Assembly (NCBI GenBank): GCA_027186245.1
Contig: CP114493.1
Span: 937,501 to 1,001,500 of the forward strand
Direction of reading: 5' to 3'
Length of the DNA: 64,000 bases
Origin: Coriaria nepalensis
Taxonomy: Eukaryota; Streptophyta; Magnoliopsida; Cucurbitales; Coriariaceae
The position numbers and the translations under genes were made by a program. Shown one piece after another: positions 54,397 through 64,000 of this stretch (positions within the stretch are counted from its first letter, which is position 1; every line of letters begins with the position of its first letter). The notes under the pieces are model-generated. The model had not been told where the DNA came from, did no database searches, and worked only from the letters and a program-made list of their open reading frames with translations.

Positions 54397-57300
54397 ATGG
54401 CAACTAACGTTCATCTTGACGATGTGAGCTCTTCAATCTCATTTCCATACTCTTACATGCCTTTCTATGGATTTCTAAGCTTTTCTTACGGCCCTTTTCC
54501 CCTTTCGTTTTCTGTTCGCCTTTTGTTCTTACAGGATGATGATTTTGGAGGTGATTTTACCGGAGCTCATAACTCGAGGCGCTCAGGTTAAGTTCATCTT
54601 CCTTGTAACTAGTCGATGGCTATATGATGGCTTCACGTTTTTGAATTCAAAGTATTCTGTGGAAATTTAGGTAATAAGAGGGGCTTTGGGGATCTTGAGG
54701 ACGATGAAGATGATTTTTTTGGTTCCAAAAAGGTATGTTTAGTTTATTTATGAATTGTGATATGGAAGTATGATTCTGTTGATTTGTGACTTCTGTTGAA
54801 GAGAATGAGCTATATGGTGGTCAATGTTCTTGCTTAGATGTTTTTAGCGAAGTTTTACAATACTGCTATTATGAATTGGGGATTAATTGTTAAGGTGGTA
54901 TAGATCTTAAGGAGTCCTGCAATGTCAATGATGGGATGTAAGATGGTATGAAAGTAAGAGTGAAGTCCATGCAACTGTCTTACTGACTTTGCAGACAGCT
55001 TTCCTTTTAGTACAATGTTGAGAAGTGTAATTATTAGGTACTGTCAGTCTTGTTTCCTTTTTTTTTTTTTTTTCCTTTTTGGTAATGTTACTCAAAGAGC
55101 CATTGCTTTTGCATAGAATTCTCTTGCAATAAGGGCATGCCTGTGACTTCTTATATTTCTATGAAGTTAACATAGTCATGATCAACTGCCAATGTTTCAG
55201 AAATATGTCTGTTAAATTTTTTTAAAAAAAATTATCTACCTTTGCACTTATTTTTTCTTATCTAGGTTTTATTGTGGGACACAGAAAAAAATTGTTGTTT
55301 AATACAGGGAATTATTTTAATGTATGGTACCTTTTAGCCTCTTTCAGATTCTTGTTTTCTTGTATATTCGGAAAAGTATTTTATCATAGGACTCAAAAAA
55401 ATAAAAAAAAAATTTTAAAAAACAAGGAATTTTTTTCATGTGTGGTACCTTTTAGCCTCATTCGGATTCTTGTCTTTTTGTATATTTAGAAAAGTATTTT
55501 ATCTTTTCCTACTTCGCAATGCAGGGTACCCCGAAGATAGCGGAAACTGCTCCTGGCGAAGCGACGGGAATGATTTTGTCTCTTCGTGAGAGGTATTAAA
55601 CAAATCAAGGTGACTTATGTTTTTTTTATTTTTTATCAAACCTATATGCAAAGACAGCATTGTTCCCAAGCAGAAGTTGACAAAATTTCTTGGGATTTTA
55701 TTTGCAGTCTTAAAAGTTCTGAGGAGACTCTTGCCACATGTCGAGTATGTTTACTAATGATATTGTTCTTTGTTTCTTCCTTGGCTCTTCTTGTTTGTCT
55801 TCTACAACCATCTCTTATGTTGAACTTGTGTTTACTCTCCTCTCTTAGAAGTTTTCTGACTGATTTTCTACTTTCATATACCCCGTGCAACTTTTCGTCA
55901 GTGGTGTTGCCTGAGTCTTTGGATTGACTACATACAGGAAGTTGAATCCATAACCTTGTGATTTTTGGGGGGGTGTTTAGAGGTGATACTCATCAAGACG
56001 AACGATTATGACTTCGAATCATTTTTTGGTTGATGATTTCATTTGCAGGATTGTGAATTTATGATACGTGTAACTTAAATAACTAAATTGATTATGTCAA
56101 TAGTTTTTGGCAATAACCCATTGCCATTGATGTTGCTTTCTTCCAGCTTGAAGTTTGGGTAGATTTTTGCAATCAAAATGGAAAACCATAGTAGTAGTTA
56201 TGTTGTGCAATATAAAGCCTGCTTCCAACACACCTGCCAGCCCAAAAAAACTTACTAGTTTAATTGAACAATGACTGGTCGGTTTCAGATGGAACTTGAA
56301 GCTGCTAAGTCAGAGATTCAAAAGTGGCATTCTTCATTCCAGAATGAATCTTTCGTACCTTCGGGGATTTCCCCTGGTCAGTATTTTCTCTGATTTCTGT
56401 AAATGTTATCTTCCTAAATATTATCTTATCTATGTAAAATGTATTTTGAAAACTTGATTTCAACCTTTTTTGTAGAGCCCAAATATGTTATCAATCATCT
56501 TCAGAGCCTGAAATCATCCGAGGAATTACTCAAAGATCAGGTTTAGTATTTAGTATCCCCTTATTTCGGTCTCTAAGATATGATATCCTCAGGCTTCCAA
56601 GATTTAATTTGTGTTTCATTCTTGTTATTAGTTAGAAAAAGCTAAGAAGAAGGAAGCTGCATTTATTGTCACATTTGCAAAACGAGAGCAGGAGATTGCA
56701 GAGCTAAAGGTGGGAATTTTTTTCTAATTTTCTGTTTATGAACTCTAGGACCTCGTGTTACTTTAGTTTTTTCTCTTTGAATTTTAAAGTTTATATATAC
56801 TTATATAGGAAAAATAGTCTATAAAATAATCATAAATTATGGATGAGAAGTTGTAGTCAGTATATATAAGAAAATAGGGAAAAAGAAGAAAAGAACATGA
56901 TCCCAACTACCATGGTTAAAAGAGAAATATAATAATAATCAGAAAAAAAAAAACTAGGACGATAATAGGTGACAAAGCCAAAAGCCCAACATACACTATT
57001 TGTAATGAACATAATAATAACCTTCTCTACAAGCAACTTTTGTCTATAATTTTATTCTGGTTCTTTTTTCAAACGTATAAAGCTTGATGTCTACCTTACA
57101 AATTCGTAATAGTTATTTATGGAGATATGCTAATTAAGAAGAATCTGATTGCTAAATATACAGGCTGCAGTCAGGGATCTGAAAGTACAACTGAAGCCAC
57201 CATCACTGCAGGTATTAGAGTAATCTTGTTTTCACTTTGGTTGATATGAATCTAATAAGGGATCACTCGTCTCGAGGCTATCGTCTATTATTTCCGTAGT

Positions 57301-59970
57301 TTTCTTAAACGTAGCTTTTTTCCTTATTAATCATCCAAAGTAGAAGTTTTTCTTCCTTTTCTCTGTGAACAAACAGAAGATTATATGAATTTTTACCCAT
57401 GTATGCTTTGAATGTTGGACATGTCAGATATAAATTTTTAGTCTTCTGTCATTTTGCATATGCTTGTTCTAGCAGTTTATGGTCCCAACCCATTAAATTC
57501 TTTGTGGTGTAATTGTTCGGTTAGGGTTGAAAATTTGAGCTTTTATTAGTGCTTCATTTGTTTTGAGAATAGAAGAAACTAAGGGGGTCAGTGGTTTGAT
57601 GAGGATGAGAATGAGAATGAGAATGAGAATGAGAATGAGGATGAGAATGAGAATGAGGATGAGAATGAGAATGAGAATGGGAACGGGAATGGGCACGGGA
57701 ATGGAATAAGCAATTTCTTGTTGTTTTTTTGGTTGTACAATGAATGGGTATTAAGGAATGATTTTGAAGAAGAAAAAGACTGTTTTAGGGTTTTCTAAAT
57801 TAAATTTTTGAAAAATTATGTACTCGCAAGAATTAAATATTACAGAGAAAACCCCGTGTAATTGAATGAATCATTTCATTTCATGTGAAAGACACTTAGT
57901 TTAAAGGGAATGGCTGATTACTTATTTTGGTTGTTTTGAGGAATCAAAATGATTCTCCATTCTGGGTAAAAATAAACCAAACAGTGAATAATAATCATCT
58001 TAATTTCATTCCCACTTGGAATTCTTAGTAGTGTAATTGTTCAGTTATGGTTTAAAATTTCAGATCATGTCCAACTTACAGGGAAGCTTTTAGTAATGCT
58101 TCATTTGTTTTGAGAATAGAAGAAACTAAAGGATTTGAAGGTACGGATAGAACAAATCATTTTCTAGGTTTGTGTAAATGAAAAGAGAATGAAGAGATAT
58201 TTATTACTAAAAATTATGTGGATCCCACAAATTCGAAAGTCTCAATTAGAACAATTACTTATTTTCTCGCCAAAAATTCTATCCTCTCCTGATTTCTAGT
58301 ATCATCCATTTCTTTTTGGCTTACATTTTATGTCTCCATATTACTTTGACAGGCAAGGAGATTATTACTAGATCCTGCAATTCATGAAGAGTTTACACGT
58401 TTAAAGGTTTGTGCTTGGATTGTTGAGTTTAACTTTAAACTGCTTACTCTCTTGTTTGAAATAGGCCCCATATCTGAGCCGTTGCATTTTTTTGTAAGAT
58501 GGTCAAATCAGACTGGGATTAATTTTTCACTTCAAAAGTCATATGCGAAGGATGTATTAAGCATGCCTTATATACTTCATCATACTATTAGTTTGAAGAC
58601 AGTGAGATATGTAATTTCTTGCACTGTTCGTATTTGTTCTCTGCAAGATGGGTTGAGTTTATTTATGTATTTTTCTTGTGATGTACTATAGACTTTGGTT
58701 GAGGAGAAAGACAAAAAAGTTAAGGAGCTTCAGGACAATATAGCTGCTGTCAGTTTTACTCCAACAAGCAAGATGGGGAAAATGTTGATGGCTAAATGTA
58801 GGACGCTGCAGGAGGAAAATGAGGAGATAGGAAATCAAGCTGCTGAAGGAAAGGTGCTGTTGGCTGGGCTATACCTTTATATGCATACAGTGGATTGTAT
58901 TGATATTCATTAATTAAAAAGTTAGATTCCTTGTTTGATCTTCTCTTAACTTACATACATACACATGTATGTCAGATTGTCGGAATTGGTGCAATCTATA
59001 TTATAATGCTTTTGGATTTGATCGATTGAATTGCTCAAGTTGATACTGCAAGTCTACAACCTTGTATATGTTTCTCAATGTTCTTTCTTCTTTTCCCCAG
59101 CTGCATGAGTTAGCCCTGAAACTTGCTTTGCAGAAATCCCAAAATGCAGAATTGCGAAATCAGTTTGAAGGTCAGCTTCTTCATCTTGTATGTATTAATT
59201 TGAAGATCATATGTATGAGTTCTTTTTCTTTTCTTTTTTTCCTTCCCCGGCCAAAATATGTATGAGTTTGTGTTACCATTTATCATTGTGAATCTATTGC
59301 TCTCCATTAAGTTTATTTTTGTCTGGTCAAATTTGAAATGAAATAGAATTATTTTCCTGTCATTTCCTCTCTTTTTTCTTTTACCTACCCGCCGACCGCC
59401 GTCTAAATGTATTATGATCTGTTTATATTTTGGGTTCAAATGCAGCACTGCTCAAGCGTATGGAAGGATTGACTAATGATGTAGAAAGATCAAATGAAAT
59501 GGTGCTAATCTTTCTTAAAACTTTTTCCTTATCCTTTTATGTCTTGTTTTCATTCGAGTATTGCGTATAAAGCATGAAGCCATGAACTTTAGAACTTTAG
59601 AACTAGGATGTAGATTAGATTCTACAAGCTTTGAGTAAGCGAATCTTACTCGGAGTAAGTGCAGTTAGTATACAACGTTGGCTTTTACAAGCCGAAGCTA
59701 ATGTTGAATGAGCATAAATTGTTCTGGACTTTGATCTCTAATATGATTACTTTCGAAAACTTGTGCATTTATTTATTTTTCTTTATTATACATTAATGCT
59801 TATACTTATAACATCTTCTGGTTCAGGTACTTGTCTTGCAAGAAAAACTAGAAGAGAAAGATGACGAAATTGAAAGGTTAAAGCAAGATGCACACCAGAA
59901 GAGCCTGATAGACTATGAGAAAGCCGAGTCACCTTCCAATCAGAAAGTTACCGATGAGGAAATTTTATAA
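54397..59970 (+). CDS. FIP37: FIP37/WTAP m6A-methyltransferase subunit
   Basis: Fourteen exons: 54397-54423, 54535-54586, 54671-54732, 55525-55592, 55708-55744, 56289-56376, 56476-56540, 56632-56709, 57164-57211, 58353-58406, 58692-58853, 59101-59170, 59446-59501 and 59827-59970; phases close to 336 aa, the usual length. An acidic N-terminus ([14 protein letters not shown]) leads into an almost continuous coiled coil (about 75-310). The core contains [50 protein letters not shown] and [10 protein letters not shown], matching plant FIP37. The protein is nuclear and scaffolds the MTA/MTB m6A writer; loss is embryo-lethal in Arabidopsis. Introns carry several local repeats. The stop lies 229 bp from the stop of the convergent OCRE/G-patch gene. 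Confidence 0.97.
55276..55504. repeat. Tandem duplication, about 115 bp, in FIP37 intron 3
   Basis: Two copies (about 55276-55389 and 55390-55504) share GGTACCTTTTAGCCTC and GAAAAGTATTTTATC, with about 10-15% differences by eye. The second copy ends about 20 bp before the exon 4 acceptor. Confidence 0.85.
57498..57582. repeat. Direct repeat in FIP37 intron 9, copy 1
   Basis: About 85 bp with TGCTTCATTTGTTTTGAGAA; repeated at 58022-58130 with an extra 25-base stretch. Confidence 0.85.
57600..57704. repeat. (GAGAAT)n hexamer repeat in FIP37 intron 9
   Basis: About 17 hexamers GAGAAT/GAGGAT, degrading to GGGAAT and GGGCAC at the right end. On the minus strand it encodes an artificial Ile-Leu repeat with no evidence of expression. 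Confidence 0.92.
58022..58130. repeat. Direct repeat in FIP37 intron 9, copy 2
   Basis: Second copy of 57498-57582, about 520 bp downstream in the same orientation. Confidence 0.85.
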
Positions 59971-59980
59971 GCCAAAGCCG

Positions 59981-60010
59981 ACAATTGAGAACAATTGAGA
60001 ACAATTGAGA
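59981..60010. repeat. Triple 10-bp tandem repeat in the FIP37 3' UTR
   Basis: ACAATTGAGA occurs three times without interruption, 11 bp after the stop codon. Confidence 0.97.
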
Positions 60011-60199
60011 GATGTCTAGCATTAAAACATTTCAAAATTTTTGCTTCTTACCGATCCTCCATGTAATTAAATTGCATATCATCCTTTTTAGCTTGACATT
60101 TTCCTCTCCCAATCTGATTACATGATCCTCTTTTCTAATTCTGAAACCAAAAGATAATTTTAACAATCCACTAAAAAGTACAGTCCTTTTTATCTGTCG

Positions 60200-62686
60200 T
60201 CACGTGTGCTTTCTTCTTCCTTGAGACCATCCCAATCCAGCATTTCCAATATTCCCAGCTGCCTGAATAGGCTCCACCATACCCTTTGTACTGCTCCCAA
60301 GACCCTCACCCTATAAACCGGAGAATTGCTTGATTAGCACTTTTCAGTTCGGTAAAGATTAGTCAAAAAGATGTGAAGATTTTGATTCAGAAATTACCTC
60401 CTTCCATCCCATGTTTTCTAACATTCTTCTAGCATAGCTACCGGATCCAAATGACCTGTTCAAGGCCTCAGCCAAAGAGTCCTCGGGACATTCAGAAATT
60501 GGTGATGATGGCATATCACTCTCACTGATTACTGATTTATTTTGCCCGGGCCCCACCCCGAAACTGCCATGAAGGATTCTTCTTTCTGCAGCTCTATCTC
60601 TATATTCGCGGCCTGTCAACTGCACTATGGAAATTGACTAAATAAACCAGTAATGATGGTCAGTGATTCAGAAAGTAAGAAAGGGTCACCTTTGCAGATG
60701 AACATTCATTTGGAGCTGTATCTGGCTTTGTTCTGTTATTTCCACTATAAGAAAGGCCAAGAACTTCCATCTTGACTGATAATTCAGGGAAACCCCAATC
60801 TTTTGTCGGGTTTGAAGAATCAAAAGCTGCTACGGAAGCTAAGTATCTCGCACTAGGCCTCCGTAATTTGTACAATTTCCCTTATACAAGGATATTAGAA
60901 GACAACCATATAAGCTCAAAAAGCAATAAAATGAATGTGCAATAGCTAGATCAAATCTGTATTCATCTCCTGAGTCATGTTTCGACCAAATACAGTTTTC
61001 CAGACACAATCCAGGTTAATCAAATCTGAGATTTCCAAAATAGCTAGATCAAGATGAACTGAATGCAAACCTGTTTTCACTCGTACCAGATCAAGATGAA
61101 CTTCAATAACCGGAGCAGTTTTAAACAGACGACCACCAGAAGGCATAGATGGATGAAGCTTGGCCGAGCTTCTCACCAGCCTTCCAGTGAGCCTCATCTC
61201 ATTTCCTTTTCCAACTCTTTTGGGTCCCATGACAGTTGCCCAGTCCCATATATCAATTGCAGACTGAACTGGTTCTTGCTCGGTTTGAACGACTTGTCCA
61301 TACTGAGATCTCCAATTCTCTTCATCCCATGAAGCCTCCTCCTCTGAACCAGAAAAGCAATGTATTGTTGGAACCATTTAAAATGGAGAGACATGAAAAT
61401 ATAATAACCATGACTAGAAGCAATCAACTACTGTTGAGCGATACCTTCAGTCGAGATATTACCAGTTGAGCTAATTATACCGTGATTTTCCTCTGGGACC
61501 CACTCACCTTCTTCTAGATCTTGAGCGCCACTATGCTCAGCCCCTAAACCAACAAAATACATTAATCACCTGGCATTCTTCATTGAAAATGAGAATTGTA
61601 AAAGAAATTTTGAGAACAAACCATCAGTTGAGGATATTAAGTTATTCCTGTCCTCAGAATCCAGTGGCAATGTCTCCTCACCAGTAACAAAATTTCTCGA
61701 GTTGGAATAACCGGACAAATAAAGATCGATGAGAGTATCTTCTAACCTACAGCATGGAAGTAACTTACAAGAAAAGAGATAGCAAAACCATGAGTGGGGA
61801 AATAACATAAATGACATCACTGTCCGAGGTAGTGTTGTACCATTCTGATGGAGGACGATTTTCAGGCTCGTTTTTGCTAACCAACTCACTTAAAGGTAGT
61901 CCATTACGATCACCTCCTCTGTGTATGTTAGCTTCAGATTCACCACCCATGAGTAAAGAGGGATCATCACTGTAACTATGATTTTCTTGGGAACATGACT
62001 CGTCTTCTTTAATGGGATTTTCTGGAACTGTCTCTTCAGAATGATAGTTCCCACAATAAGGGGCCTAAAAAGTTGTCTCCATGAGAGAGGAACAAGTGAA
62101 AGATGAGCATATATATTGTGTCTAAAAACAACCGAGTAAGCCCGCGCTTACCTTGATAAGTACATAACTTCCATTCTCAAATTTGTAGTAAAGACCATCT
62201 CTGCTGTTATAGTACCAGCCAGCAACAGGATCATAGTAAAATCCAGTACTGCACCACCAAATTATTGCAGCAAAATCGTTGCCAGTTATAAGAAGTTATA
62301 TATCAAAAGGAAACCAATTTCAAGGAAAATCATATGAGAGAGAGAGAGGTAAGCTTCCGTTTAGACCCAGACGTGAAATTCAAACGCAAATATAAATGGA
62401 AAACTGCATAATAACATCTCAATTACAGCTCTTATGGCCTATCTGAAATAAACTCTAACATTACTGGTTTCAAGAAAGTTCTCCTGAAGCAAGATCTGGA
62501 TCAGTAGAACAAATTTACAGAACCCTAAGTCACACTCATGCTTATAATCTTTAGCAACAGCATGAAGTACAGCGAGAAGAGTACGAACCTGGCATGGAAG
62601 TAGAGTTGAGAAGTTTCGTCCCATACAAAGGAGCAATCGCTCTGCTGCGAGTTTCGAGAATTGTCTCCTATGGCGTTGTTCTCCAT
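60200..62686 (-). CDS. OCRE and G-patch domain protein
   Basis: Nine exons: 62686-62589, 62248-62152, 62064-61841, 61746-61622, 61543-61445, 61343-61071, 60880-60690, 60619-60398 and 60310-60200; phases close to 479 aa. Residues 15-65 form an OCRE domain with aromatic repeats (VWDETSQLYF, GFYYDPVAGWYYN, GLYYKF). A long acidic middle (70-215) leads to a conserved block around IDIWDWATVMGPKR (about 235-250) and RRPSARYLASVAAF (about 325). The EYRDRAAERR motif precedes a C-terminal G-patch (about 430-470, MLENMGWKEGEGLG). OCRE domains contact spliceosomal proteins and G-patches activate DEAH helicases, so a nuclear pre-mRNA processing role is expected. It lacks RRMs, unlike SUA/RBM5. For the exon 8 acceptor, the TGCAG five bases inside was chosen over TAG because the latter gives an immediate stop. 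Confidence 0.9.
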
Positions 62687-62928
62687 TCAATCCAAGTCCA
62701 GGCTGCAGGGTGGGCTTTTGCTTATAGTCGACATGTCGTTCCATGTTCACTTGACATGTCGACGTCTTGGTAACTGATATTGGTGGGAATCCAAGAGGAA
62801 CGAGAAGAAACTGGAACTAACCTGCTTGGACTGTTTTTTGAGCTTCTTATCCAATTTTCCTTCAACCTCTGTTTGGCAACTCGGAAAATAGTTCTGGGAA
62901 AAGTGAAAGAAAACTCGTTGAGATCGAT
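62687..62928. promoter_or_regulatory. Compact bidirectional promoter with perfect inverted repeat
   Basis: The 242 bp between two divergent start codons contain GTCGACATGTC at 62727-62737 and its exact reverse complement at 62753-62763, 15 bp apart. Each arm includes the palindrome GACATGTC. A bZIP-type C-box GACGTC overlaps the right arm end (62761-62766). Part of the interval must be transcribed leader of either gene. Confidence 0.6.
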
Positions 62929-63432
62929 TTGCCGCGTTCTTTCTCCATCAAACTAGCTATGAGGAGCTCCGATTACACTGACAAGCAAATTAAGGAACTC
63001 TCTCGATCAAAATCAGACGATTTCTTGGGATTCTCAAACCCTCGAGATCGAGAAGAAGAGCCTGTAGATGACGAAGATCATCACGCTTACAGTTCGAACG
63101 AAGACGAAGATATCTTTTCTGGCTTCCATTTTCGCCATGTACGATCCGTAGCTTCCCCTCAGTCGCGTTCTTCCACTCTCAGAGTAAGCTCCACGGTCCT
63201 CTCTCTCTCTTCATTTACTCACGCACACTCGATCAAGCAGCACAATTTGATTGATTTAGTGAGTGAATCCTGCTTGATTGATGCTAATCGTTCGGCAATA
63301 ACTGCGTATTCTCATAGAAATGCGAATTGTAGTAAGCTGTTGCGTGATATGAACAGAATTTCGGATCAACGGACCGTACTGATCTTGCAGAATCCGGTGG
63401 TCGAAGAGTTAGGGAATCGCTTGATATTATAG
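62929..63432 (+). CDS. Unrecognised ORF, possibly exon 1 of a longer gene
   Basis: The open frame runs 167 codons from MPRSFSIKL; a second in-frame ATG (MRSSDYTDKQ) lies at 62959. The first 85 codons look coding: polar and acidic (DDEDHH, SSNEDEDIFSGF) with a SRSKSDDFLGF block, and good codon use. After SSTLR the sequence gives CAGA/GTAAGC, a strong 5' splice site at 63183/63184, and the remaining 82 codons look like random translation. I suspect exon 1 is 62929-63183 and the gene continues beyond the window, but I found no second exon. No function can be assigned. It is divergent from the OCRE/G-patch gene. Confidence 0.5.
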   Translation: MPRSFSIKLAMRSSDYTDKQIKELSRSKSDDFLGFSNPRDREEEPVDDEDHHAYSSNEDEDIFSGFHFRHVRSVASPQSRSSTLRVSSTVLSLSSFTHAHSIKQHNLIDLVSESCLIDANRSAITAYSHRNANCSKLLRDMNRISDQRTVLILQNPVVEELGNRLIL

Positions 63433-64000
63433 CTTGATGATGGAGGTAAAATAAAATTCACATCCATGTGTCTCAAAAATCAGTTTTCTCTGGCCTGTGT
63501 TTTTATTATCTGGATCTGTATAAAGCCCGACCTAGACCCGACTAGCCCAGACCAAGATTACTGGGCGCGGGCCGTTTCTGTCCATAGTACAGGTCCACCG
63601 AGCATACATTTTACAACTCGCAGGCCGGCCCGATCGGAATATACCTCTATTGAACACTTGACGTAGATCAATTTGAAACAAGGATCTAGAAGAGCCGCCA
63701 CTAATAACAATATGTTCATGTTATTCACATTATCCCAATATGTTCATGTTATTCACATTATCCCAATATGTATCAAACTTTAACTTCATTCTACTTATCG
63801 TGAGATTAACACAAATATCTTCATATGTAGTAATCTCTTTAATGGTTGCTAGTATCCCAATAATCTCATTAAAAAATAAATGAGAAATATGAGATAAGGA
63901 AATCGAGAACATCACAGTCGCATCATAAAAAACTTTCAAGAACTTTAGAAAAAGTCTAACAAGTTTCCAATCATTTTCATCCGGTAAGCTCTTATATCGA
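63433..64000. other. Right-edge interval
   Basis: It contains a GC-rich patch with GCCCGACC/GGGCGCGGGCC phrases (63525-63630), reminiscent of repeat debris, the 28-bp tandem repeat, and AT-rich sequence. It may be intron 1 of the preceding gene. Confidence 0.4.
63708..63770. repeat. 28-bp tandem repeat, 2.3 copies
   Basis: 63708-63735 and 63736-63763 are identical (CAATATGTTCATGTTATTCA start), followed by a partial third copy. Confidence 0.95.

Noticed and set aside
57493..57696. Minus-strand open frame encoding an Ile-Leu repeat
   Set aside because: It is the translation of the (GAGAAT)n hexamer array in a FIP37 intron.

Overview
The window reads as nuclear DNA of a eudicot plant. It is AT-rich, its genes carry many short introns with GT/AG borders, and the proteins are plant families: a DUF26 receptor kinase, a class I KNOX homeobox protein, CDC48, FIP37 and a Neprosin-domain protein. 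Between the genes lie LINE, Copia and long-inverted-repeat element debris, minisatellites and simple repeats. Exon coordinates were assembled by hand from reading frame and splice borders; codon phase closes in every multi-exon model except the 3' end of the SPC25-like gene.

Layout. 1-1380: 3' end of a decayed LINE. 1793-4560 (+): plastid-type multi-pass membrane protein. 4561-9015: gene-free, with a tandem duplication, an organelle-type group II intron domain V relic (6914-6947) and a 1.16 kb long-inverted-repeat element (7404-8565). 9016-12104 (-): cysteine-rich receptor-like kinase. 13685-13989: 153-bp tandem duplication ending 30 bp from the stop codon of a KNAT2/KNAT6-type KNOX gene at 14020-18035 (-). 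20102-21310 (+): WD40 protein of the DPH7 type, converging with a SEC14-like gene at 21588-23315 (-). 26650-28709 (+): Neprosin-domain secreted protein. 30740-31430: minisatellite. 32427-36643 (+): CDC48. 37511-37960 (-): broken ubiquitin-protease exons. 39089-about 41219 (+): SPC25-like kinetochore gene with an unresolved last exon. 42490-44890: palindromic element and a Copia fragment. 45596-47563 (-): TIC32-like short-chain dehydrogenase. 47678-51924 (+): decayed Copia element with an intact 5-bp target duplication, 115 bp upstream of the dehydrogenase start codon. 54397-59970 (+): FIP37, an m6A-writer subunit. 60200-62686 (-): OCRE plus G-patch protein. 62929-63432 (+): unrecognised ORF divergent from the previous gene.

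The genes do not form a pathway; most are independent housekeeping or developmental genes. The only functional neighbourhood I would point to is FIP37 and the OCRE/G-patch gene, two RNA-processing proteins in convergent orientation. I did not find a new multi-gene system. The best leads are the domain V relic, the Copia insertion at the dehydrogenase promoter, the acidic juxtamembrane tract of the receptor kinase, the inverted repeat in the 62.7-62.9 kb bidirectional promoter, and the structural disorder around the 3' end of the SPC25-like gene.
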